Origin: Bacteroidales bacterium
GTDB taxonomy: Bacteria; Bacteroidota; Bacteroidia; Bacteroidales; Muribaculaceae
Assembly: GCA_020859845.1 (NCBI GenBank)
Contig: JAJBVL010000057.1
Location: 1-60,707, forward strand
Length of the DNA stretch: 60,707 bases
Reading direction: 5' to 3'
Numbering within the stretch: position 1 is the stretch's first letter; every line of letters starts with the position of its first letter. Below, piece by piece: positions 41,805 to 50,241 of the stretch. A program made the position numbers and the translations under genes. The notes beneath the pieces are model-generated. The model was given only the letters and a program-made list of their open reading frames with translations. It searched no databases and was not told the origin of the DNA.

Positions 41805-44189
41805 ATGGACGAAAAAACAAATTCAAATATACCTACTAATCCCTACGACTGGACAGCGGAGCGCGACGTCGACGTGGCTTCGCTTGGCGTTGAGGAGGGC
41901 GCTGTGGCCTATGGAACCCAGCGCCATCGCAATCCCGAGATGCGCACGGCGTGGGATTTCATTGCCAATACAGGCATCTCTGTGTTTCTGACCGGAAAGG
42001 CTGGCACCGGCAAGACCACCTTCCTCAAGCACCTGCGCTCGTTGACACCAAAGCGTATGGTAGTAGTGGCGCCCACGGGTGTAGCTGCCATCAATGCTGG
42101 TGGCCAGACCATCCACTCCTTTTTCCAGCTGCCTTTCGGTCCCTTTATCCCTGGCGCCCCACCACGCGACGACCGTCAGCGATTTCGCATGAGCGCATCC
42201 AAGAAAAATCTTATCAAGACGCTCGACCTGCTGGTTATCGACGAAGTGTCGATGGTGAGAGCAGACCTGCTCGACCAGATCGACGATGCCCTGCGCCGCT
42301 ATCGCGACGCCTCGCGGCCATTTGGAGGCGTACAGCTTCTGCTTATCGGTGACCTGATGCAGTTGCCGCCTGTGGCCAATGACAGCGAGTGGTTGCAGCT
42401 GGCCCAGTATTACCCTACGCCATATTTCTTCTCCAGCCATGCCTTGGCCAAGACCCACTGTGTGACGGTGGAGCTGCGCCATATATATCGTCAGCAAGAC
42501 GCTGCGTTTATAGAGCTCCTGGAGCAGGTGCGCCTCAATCAGCTGAGCCAGGAGGGCCTCCAGCGACTTAACGCCCGCTATATACCGGGCTTTGAGCCAC
42601 AAGAAGATGGCTGGATAAGGCTCACCACCCACAATCGCACAGCCTACGAATACAACGAGCGCCGCCTATCCCAACTATCAACTCCCTTGATACGACTTAC
42701 GGCTAAGGTGGAAGGCGACTTCTCAGAGAAGGACTATCCTACCGAATGGGAACTCCAGCTGAAGCCAGGAGCGCAAGTGATGTTTGTCAAAAACGACCCT
42801 TCTGGCAATCAGGAGTACTACAACGGCAAGATAGGACGAGTGGTAGGGATGGCTGAAGGCGAGGTAATAGTGGCTTGTGAAGATAGTGGCGAGATACGCG
42901 TCACCCCCGTGGAATGGGAAAACACCGCCTATACCATCGACCCCACTACAAAGGCCATCAAAGAGGAAGTGAGGGGACGGTTTATCCAGTATCCCTTGCG
43001 TCTGGCGTGGGCCATCACTGTCCATAAGAGCCAAGGATTGACCTTTGACAAGGCCGTTATCGACATTAGTAGCTCATTTGCCCATGGCCAAGCCTACGTG
43101 GCTCTGAGCCGTTGCCGCACGTTGGAGGGGATGGTGCTTTCCGCCCCGTTATCGTCGAGCGCTGTTATCACCGATCGCGAGGTGGGCTCCTATATAGCTG
43201 AGCAGTGTAAGGAAGCTGACCGCGACGTGGCTCGCATGGATGAGTATAAGCACGACTATCTTATCAGCCTACTCGACGAGCTCTTTGATTTCCAGCCCAT
43301 CATCAATGGAGTCAACTGGATGGCTCGCGTAGTAGATGAGCATCTGAGCCGTCAGCATGCAGCCCTGCTCAAGCGTCTTAAGGATGCCGTACCTGTCATC
43401 CAGATGTGCCTGCAGGATGTGGGGCGGCGGTTTGCTCCTCAGTATCGGCAGATGGTCGTGGCCGGCGCTCTTTCACAGATGCAAGAGCGCGTAAAGGCTT
43501 CAGCCGCATATTTCGATGGCAAGATAGAGGAGGTGTTGATGGACATATTAGCCAAGGCGGTTGTCAACATCAATAATAAATCGGTGGCCGAAATCTACAA
43601 TAATGCCGTTGTAGACCTGCGCAAGGCTATCAATGCCAAGTCATATCTCTTCTCGGAGCTTAAGGAGAAGCCTTTCGACGTAAAGACCTATCTTAACCTC
43701 AAGGCCCAAGCAGCCCTTGGCGTTCCCTCTCCTCTCGAAAAGAAGAAGAAGGAGAAGGAGATGGAAGAGTTTGAGGCGATTTTTGGCGATGGAGGCAGCT
43801 ATTATAGCCGCCTAAGACGAGAAGCCCGCGCCAAGAAAAAAGAGATAGCAACGCAACCCAAGGAGCCCAAAGAATCCACCTATGAAGTCACTCTCCGTAT
43901 GTACCAGAGCGGGATGACGGTTGACGAGATAGCTAAGGAGCGTGCGCGTTCATCCACCACTATTGTGAAGCATCTGATAAAGCATGTCGAAGAAGGCCGT
44001 CTGCCAGTAGACGAACTTGAGAAGATTGTAACGCACGAGCGCCAAGAGGTGGTGCGCCGAGCGCTCCAAGGCTTTAACGAGTCATTTGCTAAAAGCGATG
44101 TCAAGCAGTTGCTGCCCGAGGATTATTCCTATGGAGAGATTGACATTGTGATGTATTTGGAGCAAAGGGCGAAAGGGACTAAGGGGTAG
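41805..44189 (+). CDS. PIF1-like ATP-dependent helicase with C-terminal HTH
   Basis: A 794-aa SF1 helicase. Walker A is FLTGKAGTGKTTFLKHL (about 60-76), Walker B LLVIDEVSMV (about 142-151), then GDLMQLPPV (motif III) and the late AITVHKSQGLTFDKAVID with the ALSRCRTLEG motif typical of PIF1/RecD2-like enzymes. After a charged linker, the last 100 residues (LRMYQSGMTVDEIAKERARS) form an HTH_40-type helicase-associated helix-turn-helix. It probably unwinds structured DNA or helps fork restart. Likely a single gene. Confidence 0.9.
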   Translation: MDEKTNSNIPTNPYDWTAERDVDVASLGVEEGAVAYGTQRHRNPEMRTAWDFIANTGISVFLTGKAGTGKTTFLKHLRSLTPKRMVVVAPTGVAAINAGGQTIHSFFQLPFGPFIPGAPPRDDRQRFRMSASKKNLIKTLDLLVIDEVSMVRADLLDQIDDALRRYRDASRPFGGVQLLLIGDLMQLPPVANDSEWLQLAQYYPTPYFFSSHALAKTHCVTVELRHIYRQQDAAFIELLEQVRLNQLSQEGLQRLNARYIPGFEPQEDGWIRLTTHNRTAYEYNERRLSQLSTPLIRLTAKVEGDFSEKDYPTEWELQLKPGAQVMFVKNDPSGNQEYYNGKIGRVVGMAEGEVIVACEDSGEIRVTPVEWENTAYTIDPTTKAIKEEVRGRFIQYPLRLAWAITVHKSQGLTFDKAVIDISSSFAHGQAYVALSRCRTLEGMVLSAPLSSSAVITDREVGSYIAEQCKEADRDVARMDEYKHDYLISLLDELFDFQPIINGVNWMARVVDEHLSRQHAALLKRLKDAVPVIQMCLQDVGRRFAPQYRQMVVAGALSQMQERVKASAAYFDGKIEEVLMDILAKAVVNINNKSVAEIYNNAVVDLRKAINAKSYLFSELKEKPFDVKTYLNLKAQAALGVPSPLEKKKKEKEMEEFEAIFGDGGSYYSRLRREARAKKKEIATQPKEPKESTYEVTLRMYQSGMTVDEIAKERARSSTTIVKHLIKHVEEGRLPVDELEKIVTHERQEVVRRALQGFNESFAKSDVKQLLPEDYSYGEIDIVMYLEQRAKGTKG

Positions 44190-44225
44190 AGGATTAAAAG
44201 ATTAAGGATAAATGGATTAAAGGCT

Positions 44226-45458
44226 GTGAAGATTTCTTATTTCACTTTGGAGAATGGCCTTCGAGGCGTAGTGCGTCAGCAACCATCGGCTGTGGAATAC
44301 TGTGGCGTGGTGGTCAACGTCGGAAGCCGCGACGAGGATGAGGCCCACGAGGGCCTTGCCCACTTTGTGGAGCATACCATCTTCAAAGGCACGGAGCGCC
44401 GCCGGGCTTGGCATATCATCAACCGACTGGAGCGCATTGGAGGCGAACTCAACGCCTACACCACCAAGGAGGAGACCGTGGTCTACGCTTGCTGCCCTCG
44501 CGGCTATCTGGCGAGAGCCGCCGAATTGATAGCCGACTTGGTGAGCCACTCAAGATTTCCCACGCGAGAGATCGACCGCGAGCGTGAGGTGGTGGATGAT
44601 GAGATAGCCTCTTATCTCGACACGCCAAGCGAAGCTGTCTACGATGATTTTGAAGAGATGTTTTATGCTGGCTCTCCTCTTGCCCACAATATCTTGGGAC
44701 GCAGGTCTACGGTTGACACTTTCACCTCGGAGGTCTGTCAGGCTTATCTGCGGCGTTTTTACACTCCGGGCGCGATGACGTGGTTTTACCTCGGTCCATC
44801 GTCAGATGCCAAGGTGAGGGGAGTGGTGGAGAGATATTTTGGGGTGCTTGATCGCCCTGACGTTAAGCGTGAGCGACAAGCGCCTATGCTTCACACTGGA
44901 GAGAATCAATGCCGGCAGTTGGGCCTCCATCAGAGCCATACGGTGATAGGAGGAGCCACGCCCTCACTCTTCTCCCCGCTGCGCCATGCCGTGGCCATCG
45001 TCACCAATCTTCTTGGAGGCCCTGGGATGAACTCGCTGCTCAACGTGGCCCTGCGCGAGCGCCGTGGACTAGTCTACTCCGTAGAGGCCTCCACGGCTTT
45101 GCTGACGGATACGGGGCTCTTCACCATCTATTATGGTTGCGACACAGAGGACAATGAGCGATGTCTCGACTTGACATATGACACCCTTCAGACGTTGCGA
45201 CGCGAAGGCATCTCTTCTCGCAAGCTCGCGGCCATCAAGCGGCAATATCTGGGCCAACTGATAGTGGCCAGCAGCTCGCTAGAACAGATGGCGCTCTCCA
45301 CGGGACGCTCCATGCTCTACCACGGACGCGTAGCCTCGCCTCAAGAGATAGTGGAGAATATACGCGCTGTAAGCAGCGACGACCTCCAGCAGGTGATAGA
45401 GATGCTGCAGCCCGAGCGTCTCTCGCGCCTCACTTTTGGCCATTACACAGATTGTTAA
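44226..45458 (+). CDS. M16-family zinc peptidase
   Basis: A 410-aa pitrilysin-type peptidase. The inverted zinc motif HFVEH is at 46-50 and the third ligand lies in EREVVDDEI (about 123-131). The C-terminal half contains the R/Y pair region GPGMNSLLNVALRERRGLVYSV. The start is a GTG at 44226, as the upstream ATG runs into a stop. No signal peptide is visible, so it acts in the cytoplasm or on imported peptides. Confidence 0.9.
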   Translation: MKISYFTLENGLRGVVRQQPSAVEYCGVVVNVGSRDEDEAHEGLAHFVEHTIFKGTERRRAWHIINRLERIGGELNAYTTKEETVVYACCPRGYLARAAELIADLVSHSRFPTREIDREREVVDDEIASYLDTPSEAVYDDFEEMFYAGSPLAHNILGRRSTVDTFTSEVCQAYLRRFYTPGAMTWFYLGPSSDAKVRGVVERYFGVLDRPDVKRERQAPMLHTGENQCRQLGLHQSHTVIGGATPSLFSPLRHAVAIVTNLLGGPGMNSLLNVALRERRGLVYSVEASTALLTDTGLFTIYYGCDTEDNERCLDLTYDTLQTLRREGISSRKLAAIKRQYLGQLIVASSSLEQMALSTGRSMLYHGRVASPQEIVENIRAVSSDDLQQVIEMLQPERLSRLTFGHYTDC

Positions 45459-45501
45459 GAATAATTTTTGGGGAAGATTTGGAGATGAGGCGGAAAAAGC
45501 G

Positions 45502-45509
45502 TAACTTTG
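45502..45509 (+). promoter_or_regulatory. promoter -7 box of rpsO
   Basis: TAACTTTG with TTTGG at 45478-45482 (19-bp spacer). The leader to rpsO is about 60 nt, long enough to hold an S15-binding site, but none was identified. Confidence 0.7.
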
Positions 45510-45576
45510 CAGCCGTGTTTCGAAGGAAACGCTGATAAATCAACTCAAATTATTCACTACTAACCACTTTCTAAGA

Positions 45577-45852
45577 ATGCATCTCAGTTCTGAAGAAAAA
45601 GTAAACATCTTTGAGAAGTACGGTAAGGGTAAGACTGACACTGGCTCGCCTGAAGCTCAGATTGCACTATTCTCGGTCCGTATCGCTCATTTGACTGATC
45701 ACCTCAAGTCAAATCACAAAGATTATACTACTGCGCGCGCTCTGAAGGCTTTGGTAGGTAAGCGTCGTCGTCTGCTTGATTACCTCATCAAGAAGGACAT
45801 CACTCGCTATCGTGCTATCATCGCTCAGAAGGAGCTTGGTATCAGAAAGTAA
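45577..45852 (+). CDS. rpsO: ribosomal protein S15
   Basis: A 91-aa small-subunit protein that binds the central domain of 16S rRNA. Signature DTGSPEAQIALFSVRIAHLT, then HLKSNHKDYTTARALKALVG and RRLLDYL. Start MHLSSEEKVNIFEKYG. Single gene with its own promoter and terminator. Confidence 0.97.
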   Translation: MHLSSEEKVNIFEKYGKGKTDTGSPEAQIALFSVRIAHLTDHLKSNHKDYTTARALKALVGKRRRLLDYLIKKDITRYRAIIAQKELGIRK

Positions 45853-45921
45853 ACCTCTACTCAAAGCCTCCGGGCCAAGAGCAAGTGAGCTTGACGACTA
45901 CAACCTTTTTTCAACCCACAC

Positions 45922-45954
45922 AAGGGGCCAGCTCTGTTGAGAGCGTGGCCCCTT
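45922..45954 (+). terminator. intrinsic terminator after rpsO
   Basis: AAGGGGCCA-GCTCT pairs with AGAGC-TGGCCCCTT with one bulged base; a short T-run follows. Confidence 0.8.
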
Positions 45955-45987
45955 TGACTTTCCCATTACTTCTTTTAAATCGTAGAA

Positions 45988-46899
45988 ATGAAATATGCAG
46001 TGATAGGCACCGGAGCCATCGGCGGTTATTATGGTGGCAGATTAGCTCATAGCGGCCAGGAAGTACATTTCCTGGCTCATTCCGACTATGAAGAGATGAG
46101 AAGCCAGGGCTTGCAGGTGGATTCGTGTCTTGGCTCTTTTATCATTGAGAATCCTCGGGCGTATCGGTCAACGAGTGAAATGCCCGTGGTGGATGTAGTG
46201 TTTGTGGCACTTAAGACTGTCAACAACCACCTTCTCCCCGAGATGCTTAAGCCCATAGTGGGCCCGGACACTATAGTGGTCTTGATTCAAAATGGCATTG
46301 GGGTAGAGGAGGATTTGCAAGCCCAGATGCCCGGCTTGCAGATTGCTACAGGCTTGGGATTTATCTGCTCCACCAAAATAGGCCCTGCTCACATTTCCCA
46401 TCAGGATTATGGCGCCCTGACCCTTGCCAACTATTCGGTGAAGGACGATAATAGAGTGGGCCAGGTGGCCACCGACTTGGAGCAAGCAGGAGTGGCTACG
46501 GATATCCTGCCTTACGACTTTGCCCGCTGGCGCAAGGCCATCTGGAATCTGCCTTTCAACGGCCTCACAGTGGCCCTCAACACCGACACACTCTCGCTCG
46601 TAAACAGCGAGGAAGGCTACGCTTTGCTCAAGAATATAATGATGGAAGTGATAGCGCTGGCCAATGCTGCTGGAGTTGAATCCCTCAACGTAGAGCATGC
46701 CCTCTCCAACCTTGAGGCCACACGCAGCATGCTCCCGTATGCTCCAAGCATGAAGGTAGACTGGGATCATCATCGCCCCATGGAGATCTATTACCTATAT
46801 ACCAAAGCGCTCCAAAAGGCAGATGCGCTGGGAGTGAAGGCGCCTTATCTTGAGATGCTCGAGAAGCAGCTACGCTATCTGGAGAGGCATCGTCGGTAG
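45988..46899 (+). CDS. panE: 2-dehydropantoate 2-reductase
   Basis: A 303-aa NADPH enzyme reducing ketopantoate to pantoate for coenzyme A. The Rossmann loop GTGAIGGYYGGRLA at 7-20, VALKTVNN, and IQNGIGVE are typical; the C-terminal helical half holds the catalytic lysine region (WRKAIWNLPFNGLT) and SMKVDWDHHRPMEIYYL. Other ketopantoate reductase-like enzymes act on other keto acids, so specificity is probable and not certain. Convergent with the EEP gene. Confidence 0.88.
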   Translation: MKYAVIGTGAIGGYYGGRLAHSGQEVHFLAHSDYEEMRSQGLQVDSCLGSFIIENPRAYRSTSEMPVVDVVFVALKTVNNHLLPEMLKPIVGPDTIVVLIQNGIGVEEDLQAQMPGLQIATGLGFICSTKIGPAHISHQDYGALTLANYSVKDDNRVGQVATDLEQAGVATDILPYDFARWRKAIWNLPFNGLTVALNTDTLSLVNSEEGYALLKNIMMEVIALANAAGVESLNVEHALSNLEATRSMLPYAPSMKVDWDHHRPMEIYYLYTKALQKADALGVKAPYLEMLEKQLRYLERHRR

Positions 46900-46921
46900 A
46901 GGAAGAGGGTCAGCAAGGGAA

Positions 46922-48013
46922 TTAATAGGCAAAGGTAGCCACCATGGGATAGTGGTCGCTGGTCTGGAACGTGCGCCTCGACATGGTGAGCGGCTGCAAG
47001 TTGCCGCGATAAAGGATGTGGTCGATGCGGAAGTAAAGGCGGTCGGCATGGTAGCTGATACCAAGGCCCAGCCCTGCCTGTCGATATGCATCACGCATAT
47101 CGGCGCCCATGATGGTGCGCTGGGCATAGCTCAGGGGGATATCGTTGAAATCGCCACAGAGAATCAGGTCACCCTCAATACCATCAAGCACTCTGCGCAC
47201 CTCCTCGGCCTGCTCGGCTCGCAGACGATAGGCGTGGGTGAGCTTGCTGATGAGGTCGTGGCGCACCTCCTTTAGCTCCGTGCGATTGGGCAGACGGTCG
47301 GTCATGTCGCGATAGAGCTTGCGGTCGCTGTTGGTCAGGCCAATTGATTGCAGGTGGACATTGACGAGCGTCAACTTCACCTCGCCCGGCAGCTCTATCT
47401 GGTAGCCCTCAATCTCAAATGTAGGCATCTTCTTGACGTCGTAGCTCACGCTCTTGAAAGGATACTTGGAGAATATGCCCAGAGCATCTGTCTGGTTGCT
47501 ATGATAGGGATAGCGGGCGTAGACTGAATCCACGAGTTGGGGTGAAATCTTGTCCTTGCGCCCGGCCTTCTTGAGCCCACGCAGCTCTTGCATCACCACG
47601 ATGTCGGCATCGGTGGAAAGAATGGCCTGCAGCGTGGGATTGAGGGGAGGGGTGACGCTGTCGGTCTGCCAGTCCACGAGGCCAAACACGTTGTAGGTCA
47701 TCAACGTGAACGTATGGGTATAGGGAGTGCGGTCAATGCTGAGAGGGGAGAAGTTGAGAGGACACCAAGCCAAGAGAGGGCGCCCTACTATAAAGAGAGT
47801 GACCACCACCACGAGAACCATCCTCCGATACCACCAGATGTCGACAATCATCAACACCAACATGGCTCCAACCAGATAGGGGAAGGTCATGGCAAACACG
47901 GCAGGCGCTCCCCACTGCTGGGGATTGACAAGGCCGCTATAAGCGGCGAGGATGGTGAGGAAGGCCAGCGTCACATTGACGATGGTGGCTATGAGGTGGG
48001 AAAGATGTCGCAT
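46922..48013 (-). CDS. membrane-anchored endonuclease/exonuclease/phosphatase-family protein
   Basis: A 363-aa protein with three hydrophobic segments in the first 95 residues and then an EEP catalytic domain: MTYNVFG, VMQELRG, LTLVNVHLQS, LCGDFNDIP, RIDHILYRG and SDHYPMVA mark the metal and His/Asp residues. The active site is probably periplasmic. Substrates in the superfamily include phospholipids, nucleic acids and phosphoinositides. Third gene of the rhomboid operon, 10 bp after the second rhomboid gene. Confidence 0.88.
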   Translation of the reverse strand: MRHLSHLIATIVNVTLAFLTILAAYSGLVNPQQWGAPAVFAMTFPYLVGAMLVLMIVDIWWYRRMVLVVVVTLFIVGRPLLAWCPLNFSPLSIDRTPYTHTFTLMTYNVFGLVDWQTDSVTPPLNPTLQAILSTDADIVVMQELRGLKKAGRKDKISPQLVDSVYARYPYHSNQTDALGIFSKYPFKSVSYDVKKMPTFEIEGYQIELPGEVKLTLVNVHLQSIGLTNSDRKLYRDMTDRLPNRTELKEVRHDLISKLTHAYRLRAEQAEEVRRVLDGIEGDLILCGDFNDIPLSYAQRTIMGADMRDAYRQAGLGLGISYHADRLYFRIDHILYRGNLQPLTMSRRTFQTSDHYPMVATFAY

Positions 48014-48023
48014 ACTTGAACGG

Positions 48024-48920
48024 TTACTTGATACGATTGCTCACGTCGAAGAGGCGCTTGCGTTCTTCGGGCGTGAGCGAGGCGTAGCCCGAGCTCTTGA
48101 TCTTGTCGAGGATGGCGTCGAGAGTGGCTGTGTCGTCGTGGGTGGCGCTTGCCCGTTTCACGGTGGACGCGGCCTCTTGCACTGGCTCGCCTTGAACCCA
48201 GCGACCTCCAGGGATAAACCGCGGATGGCGACGCCTACGGCTTGCCTGCAAGCGCTGCGCCACTACAAACACTACCCCCGCCAAGGCTCCTCCGAGATGG
48301 GCTATATGGCCGCCGGTGTTGTCGCCTGTAAGGCTGATACAGTCGATTACTATAGTCACGAGAGCCACCCACTTCACGGCCACCGGCCCCAGAAAAAGGA
48401 GGTTGAGCTTATAATTGGGGATTCGTAGAGCCGTGGCCACGACGATGGCAATGATGGCAGCTGAGGCCCCGAGCAATACGCTCCCCTCAGCCCGTAGGCC
48501 TGGAAAAATATTATAACTTAGGATGTAGAGCAGTGCTCCTCCGAGGCCTCCCCAAAGGTAAAGCCACAGGAGCTGGCGATTGGAGGATATCTCGAGAAAT
48601 ATGGTGGCAAACCAGTAGAGCCACAACATATTAAATATGATGTGAAACACCTCTACCTGTGTGACCATATAGGTGAGGATGGTCCACGGACGATGGAGAA
48701 GCGCTGAGAGCGATGCTGGCATCGACAGCCAATGACTGGCCTCAGTGAGCCATGAATCGTGGCCGCTAAACACTCCAGCTATCCCCACAATACGTAGCCC
48801 AAGGAAGATTGCCACATTGACGATGATAAGCCATAGCAATGGACTCAGACCCTTGAGCCTATGGAGCTGCAAGCGCTGTGACAGCGAGGGCGGGGTCGAG
48901 GGTCTAAAAATAGTTGCCAT
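48024..48920 (-). CDS. rhomboid-family intramembrane protease, variant motif
   Basis: A 298-aa membrane protein with six or so hydrophobic segments. The HIIFNMLWLYWF helix is typical. The active-site loop reads GASAA (S153) where most rhomboids have GxSG, and the catalytic His is in GGHIAHLGGALAG (H208). The first 25 residues are polar and cytoplasmic. The C-terminal 70 residues are hydrophilic and end SLTPEERKRLFDVSNRIK. It overlaps the upstream rhomboid gene by 17 bp. Confidence 0.85.
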   Translation of the reverse strand: MATIFRPSTPPSLSQRLQLHRLKGLSPLLWLIIVNVAIFLGLRIVGIAGVFSGHDSWLTEASHWLSMPASLSALLHRPWTILTYMVTQVEVFHIIFNMLWLYWFATIFLEISSNRQLLWLYLWGGLGGALLYILSYNIFPGLRAEGSVLLGASAAIIAIVVATALRIPNYKLNLLFLGPVAVKWVALVTIVIDCISLTGDNTGGHIAHLGGALAGVVFVVAQRLQASRRRRHPRFIPGGRWVQGEPVQEAASTVKRASATHDDTATLDAILDKIKSSGYASLTPEERKRLFDVSNRIK

Positions 48921-49650
48921 GGATCACGCCGCGTTTCTTCCAGATGTATATGATTATGAATCCAAATATCATGCCGCCAAGGTGGGCGAAGTGGGCCACA
49001 CCATCGGTGGCTTGGCTCAGGCCTATCAACACTTCGATAACGCCGTAGCCTATTACCATCCATTTGGCTTTGATAGGCACGGGGATAAACATGATGTAGA
49101 GTGGCCGATTGGGGAATATCATACCAAAAGCCAGCAAGACTCCGTAGATGGCTCCTGAGGCGCCGATAGTCACCAGATTGTTGAGGAAAGGAAGATCCTG
49201 GCCCATCATCAAGGCTTGCTCGATGGCCATGCGTGCATCCTCAAAGGTGATATGATAAGCATTGGCGATGGCCTTGACAAAGAGACCTTCCCACGTGAAT
49301 GCCCACACTATCTCTTGGATAAGGGCTGCGCCTATACCGCAGCTGAGATAGTAGAACAGAAAGCGAGGGGAGCCTAAGGTGCGTTCCAGCGTGATGCCAA
49401 ACATGAAGAGCGTAAACATATTGAATAAAATATGCGCAAAATCGCTCGTAGAATGCATAAACATGTAAGTGAAGAGCTGCACCGGGTTAAACTCCGAGGC
49501 TTTAAAATAATGTAGCCCTCCCAGTCCTATCACGTCGATACCCAGCTTGCTCGGCGCTACGAGCATGAAGAGCCAGATGATAAAGTTGATGATGATGAGG
49601 TTTTTAGTGACGGGAGGAATACTACCGAATATTGATCCGCGTGGGGGCAT
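48904..49650 (-). CDS. rhomboid-family intramembrane serine protease
   Basis: A 248-aa membrane protease. Six hydrophobic segments, HILFNMFTLFMFG, the catalytic TIGASGAIYG with S165, and AHFAHLGGMIFG with H223. The start MPPRGSIFGSIPPV at 49650 is chosen because the longer frame covers the promoter. First gene of rhomboid-rhomboid-EEP. Substrates are unknown. Confidence 0.9.
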   Translation of the reverse strand: MPPRGSIFGSIPPVTKNLIIINFIIWLFMLVAPSKLGIDVIGLGGLHYFKASEFNPVQLFTYMFMHSTSDFAHILFNMFTLFMFGITLERTLGSPRFLFYYLSCGIGAALIQEIVWAFTWEGLFVKAIANAYHITFEDARMAIEQALMMGQDLPFLNNLVTIGASGAIYGVLLAFGMIFPNRPLYIMFIPVPIKAKWMVIGYGVIEVLIGLSQATDGVAHFAHLGGMIFGFIIIYIWKKRGVIHGNYF

Positions 49651-49691
49651 AGTGGGGGGATTTTTTTCTCTTTTGGTTAGCTTATAGGGTG

Positions 49692-49699
49692 CAAAGTTA
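49692..49699 (-). promoter_or_regulatory. promoter -7 box of the rhomboid operon
   Basis: TAACTTTG on the minus strand with a TTTG at 49719-49722 (19-bp spacer), 41 nt before the chosen ATG. Confidence 0.65.
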
Positions 49700-49813
49700 C
49701 GATATTTCACCCATTCAACAAACAAGAGACCCTTTTTGTGGCGCTTAGGTCAAAAAAAATCGCCAAAAATGAAAATTCTTGCATAAATATTAGTGAATGA
49801 GTGAGAAAACTCT

Positions 49814-49821
49814 TAAATTTG
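49814..49821 (+). promoter_or_regulatory. -7 box of the HU gene
   Basis: TAAATTTG, 42 nt before the ATG at 49864. Confidence 0.55.
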
Positions 49822-49863
49822 CGAAATCATTAGTATCCTTTTATTTTCAATAAGCACAAAGCA

Positions 49864-50133
49864 ATGAACAAGACCGAGCTTATTAATGCTATTGCTGAAA
49901 AAGCAGAGCTCTCGAAGGCTGATGCCAAGGCGGCGCTTGACGCAATGGTCAACACCATCACTGAGGCATTGCTCAACAACGAGAAGGTGGCCATCATCGG
50001 TTTCGGCACGTTTACTGTGGCTGAAAAAGGTGCTCGCACGGGTATCAATCCTCGCACCAAAGAGAAGATTGAGATTCCCTCGCGTCGCGTGGTGAAGTTT
50101 AAACCAGGCGTTGAGCTTAACCTAGTTAAATGA
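49864..50133 (+). CDS. HU/IHF-family DNA-binding protein
   Basis: An 89-aa histone-like protein that bends and compacts DNA as a dimer. MNKTELINAIAEKAELSKADA, the GFGTFTV turn, and the arm signature ARTGINPRTKEKIEIPSRRVVKFKPG are complete. HU is more likely than IHF. Single gene ended by the long hairpin at 50161-50222. Confidence 0.95.
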   Translation: MNKTELINAIAEKAELSKADAKAALDAMVNTITEALLNNEKVAIIGFGTFTVAEKGARTGINPRTKEKIEIPSRRVVKFKPGVELNLVK

Positions 50134-50160
50134 TGATGTAATCACGTATTCATCCATCCT

Positions 50161-50222
50161 CTAACCCCAACGCGGGCGCAGGTCATCACTAAGCGATTGA
50201 CTTGCGCCCGCGTTGGGGTTAG
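50161..50222. terminator. 62-bp hairpin between the HU gene and the C1 peptidase gene
   Basis: Two 25-bp arms pair with a single G-T mismatch around a 12-nt loop; the outer part is CTAACCCCAACGCGGGCGCA. The genes on either side converge on it, so it probably ends both transcripts, although it has no T-run. Confidence 0.8.
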
Positions 50223-50241
50223 AGAGTGGGGAATGGGTAGC

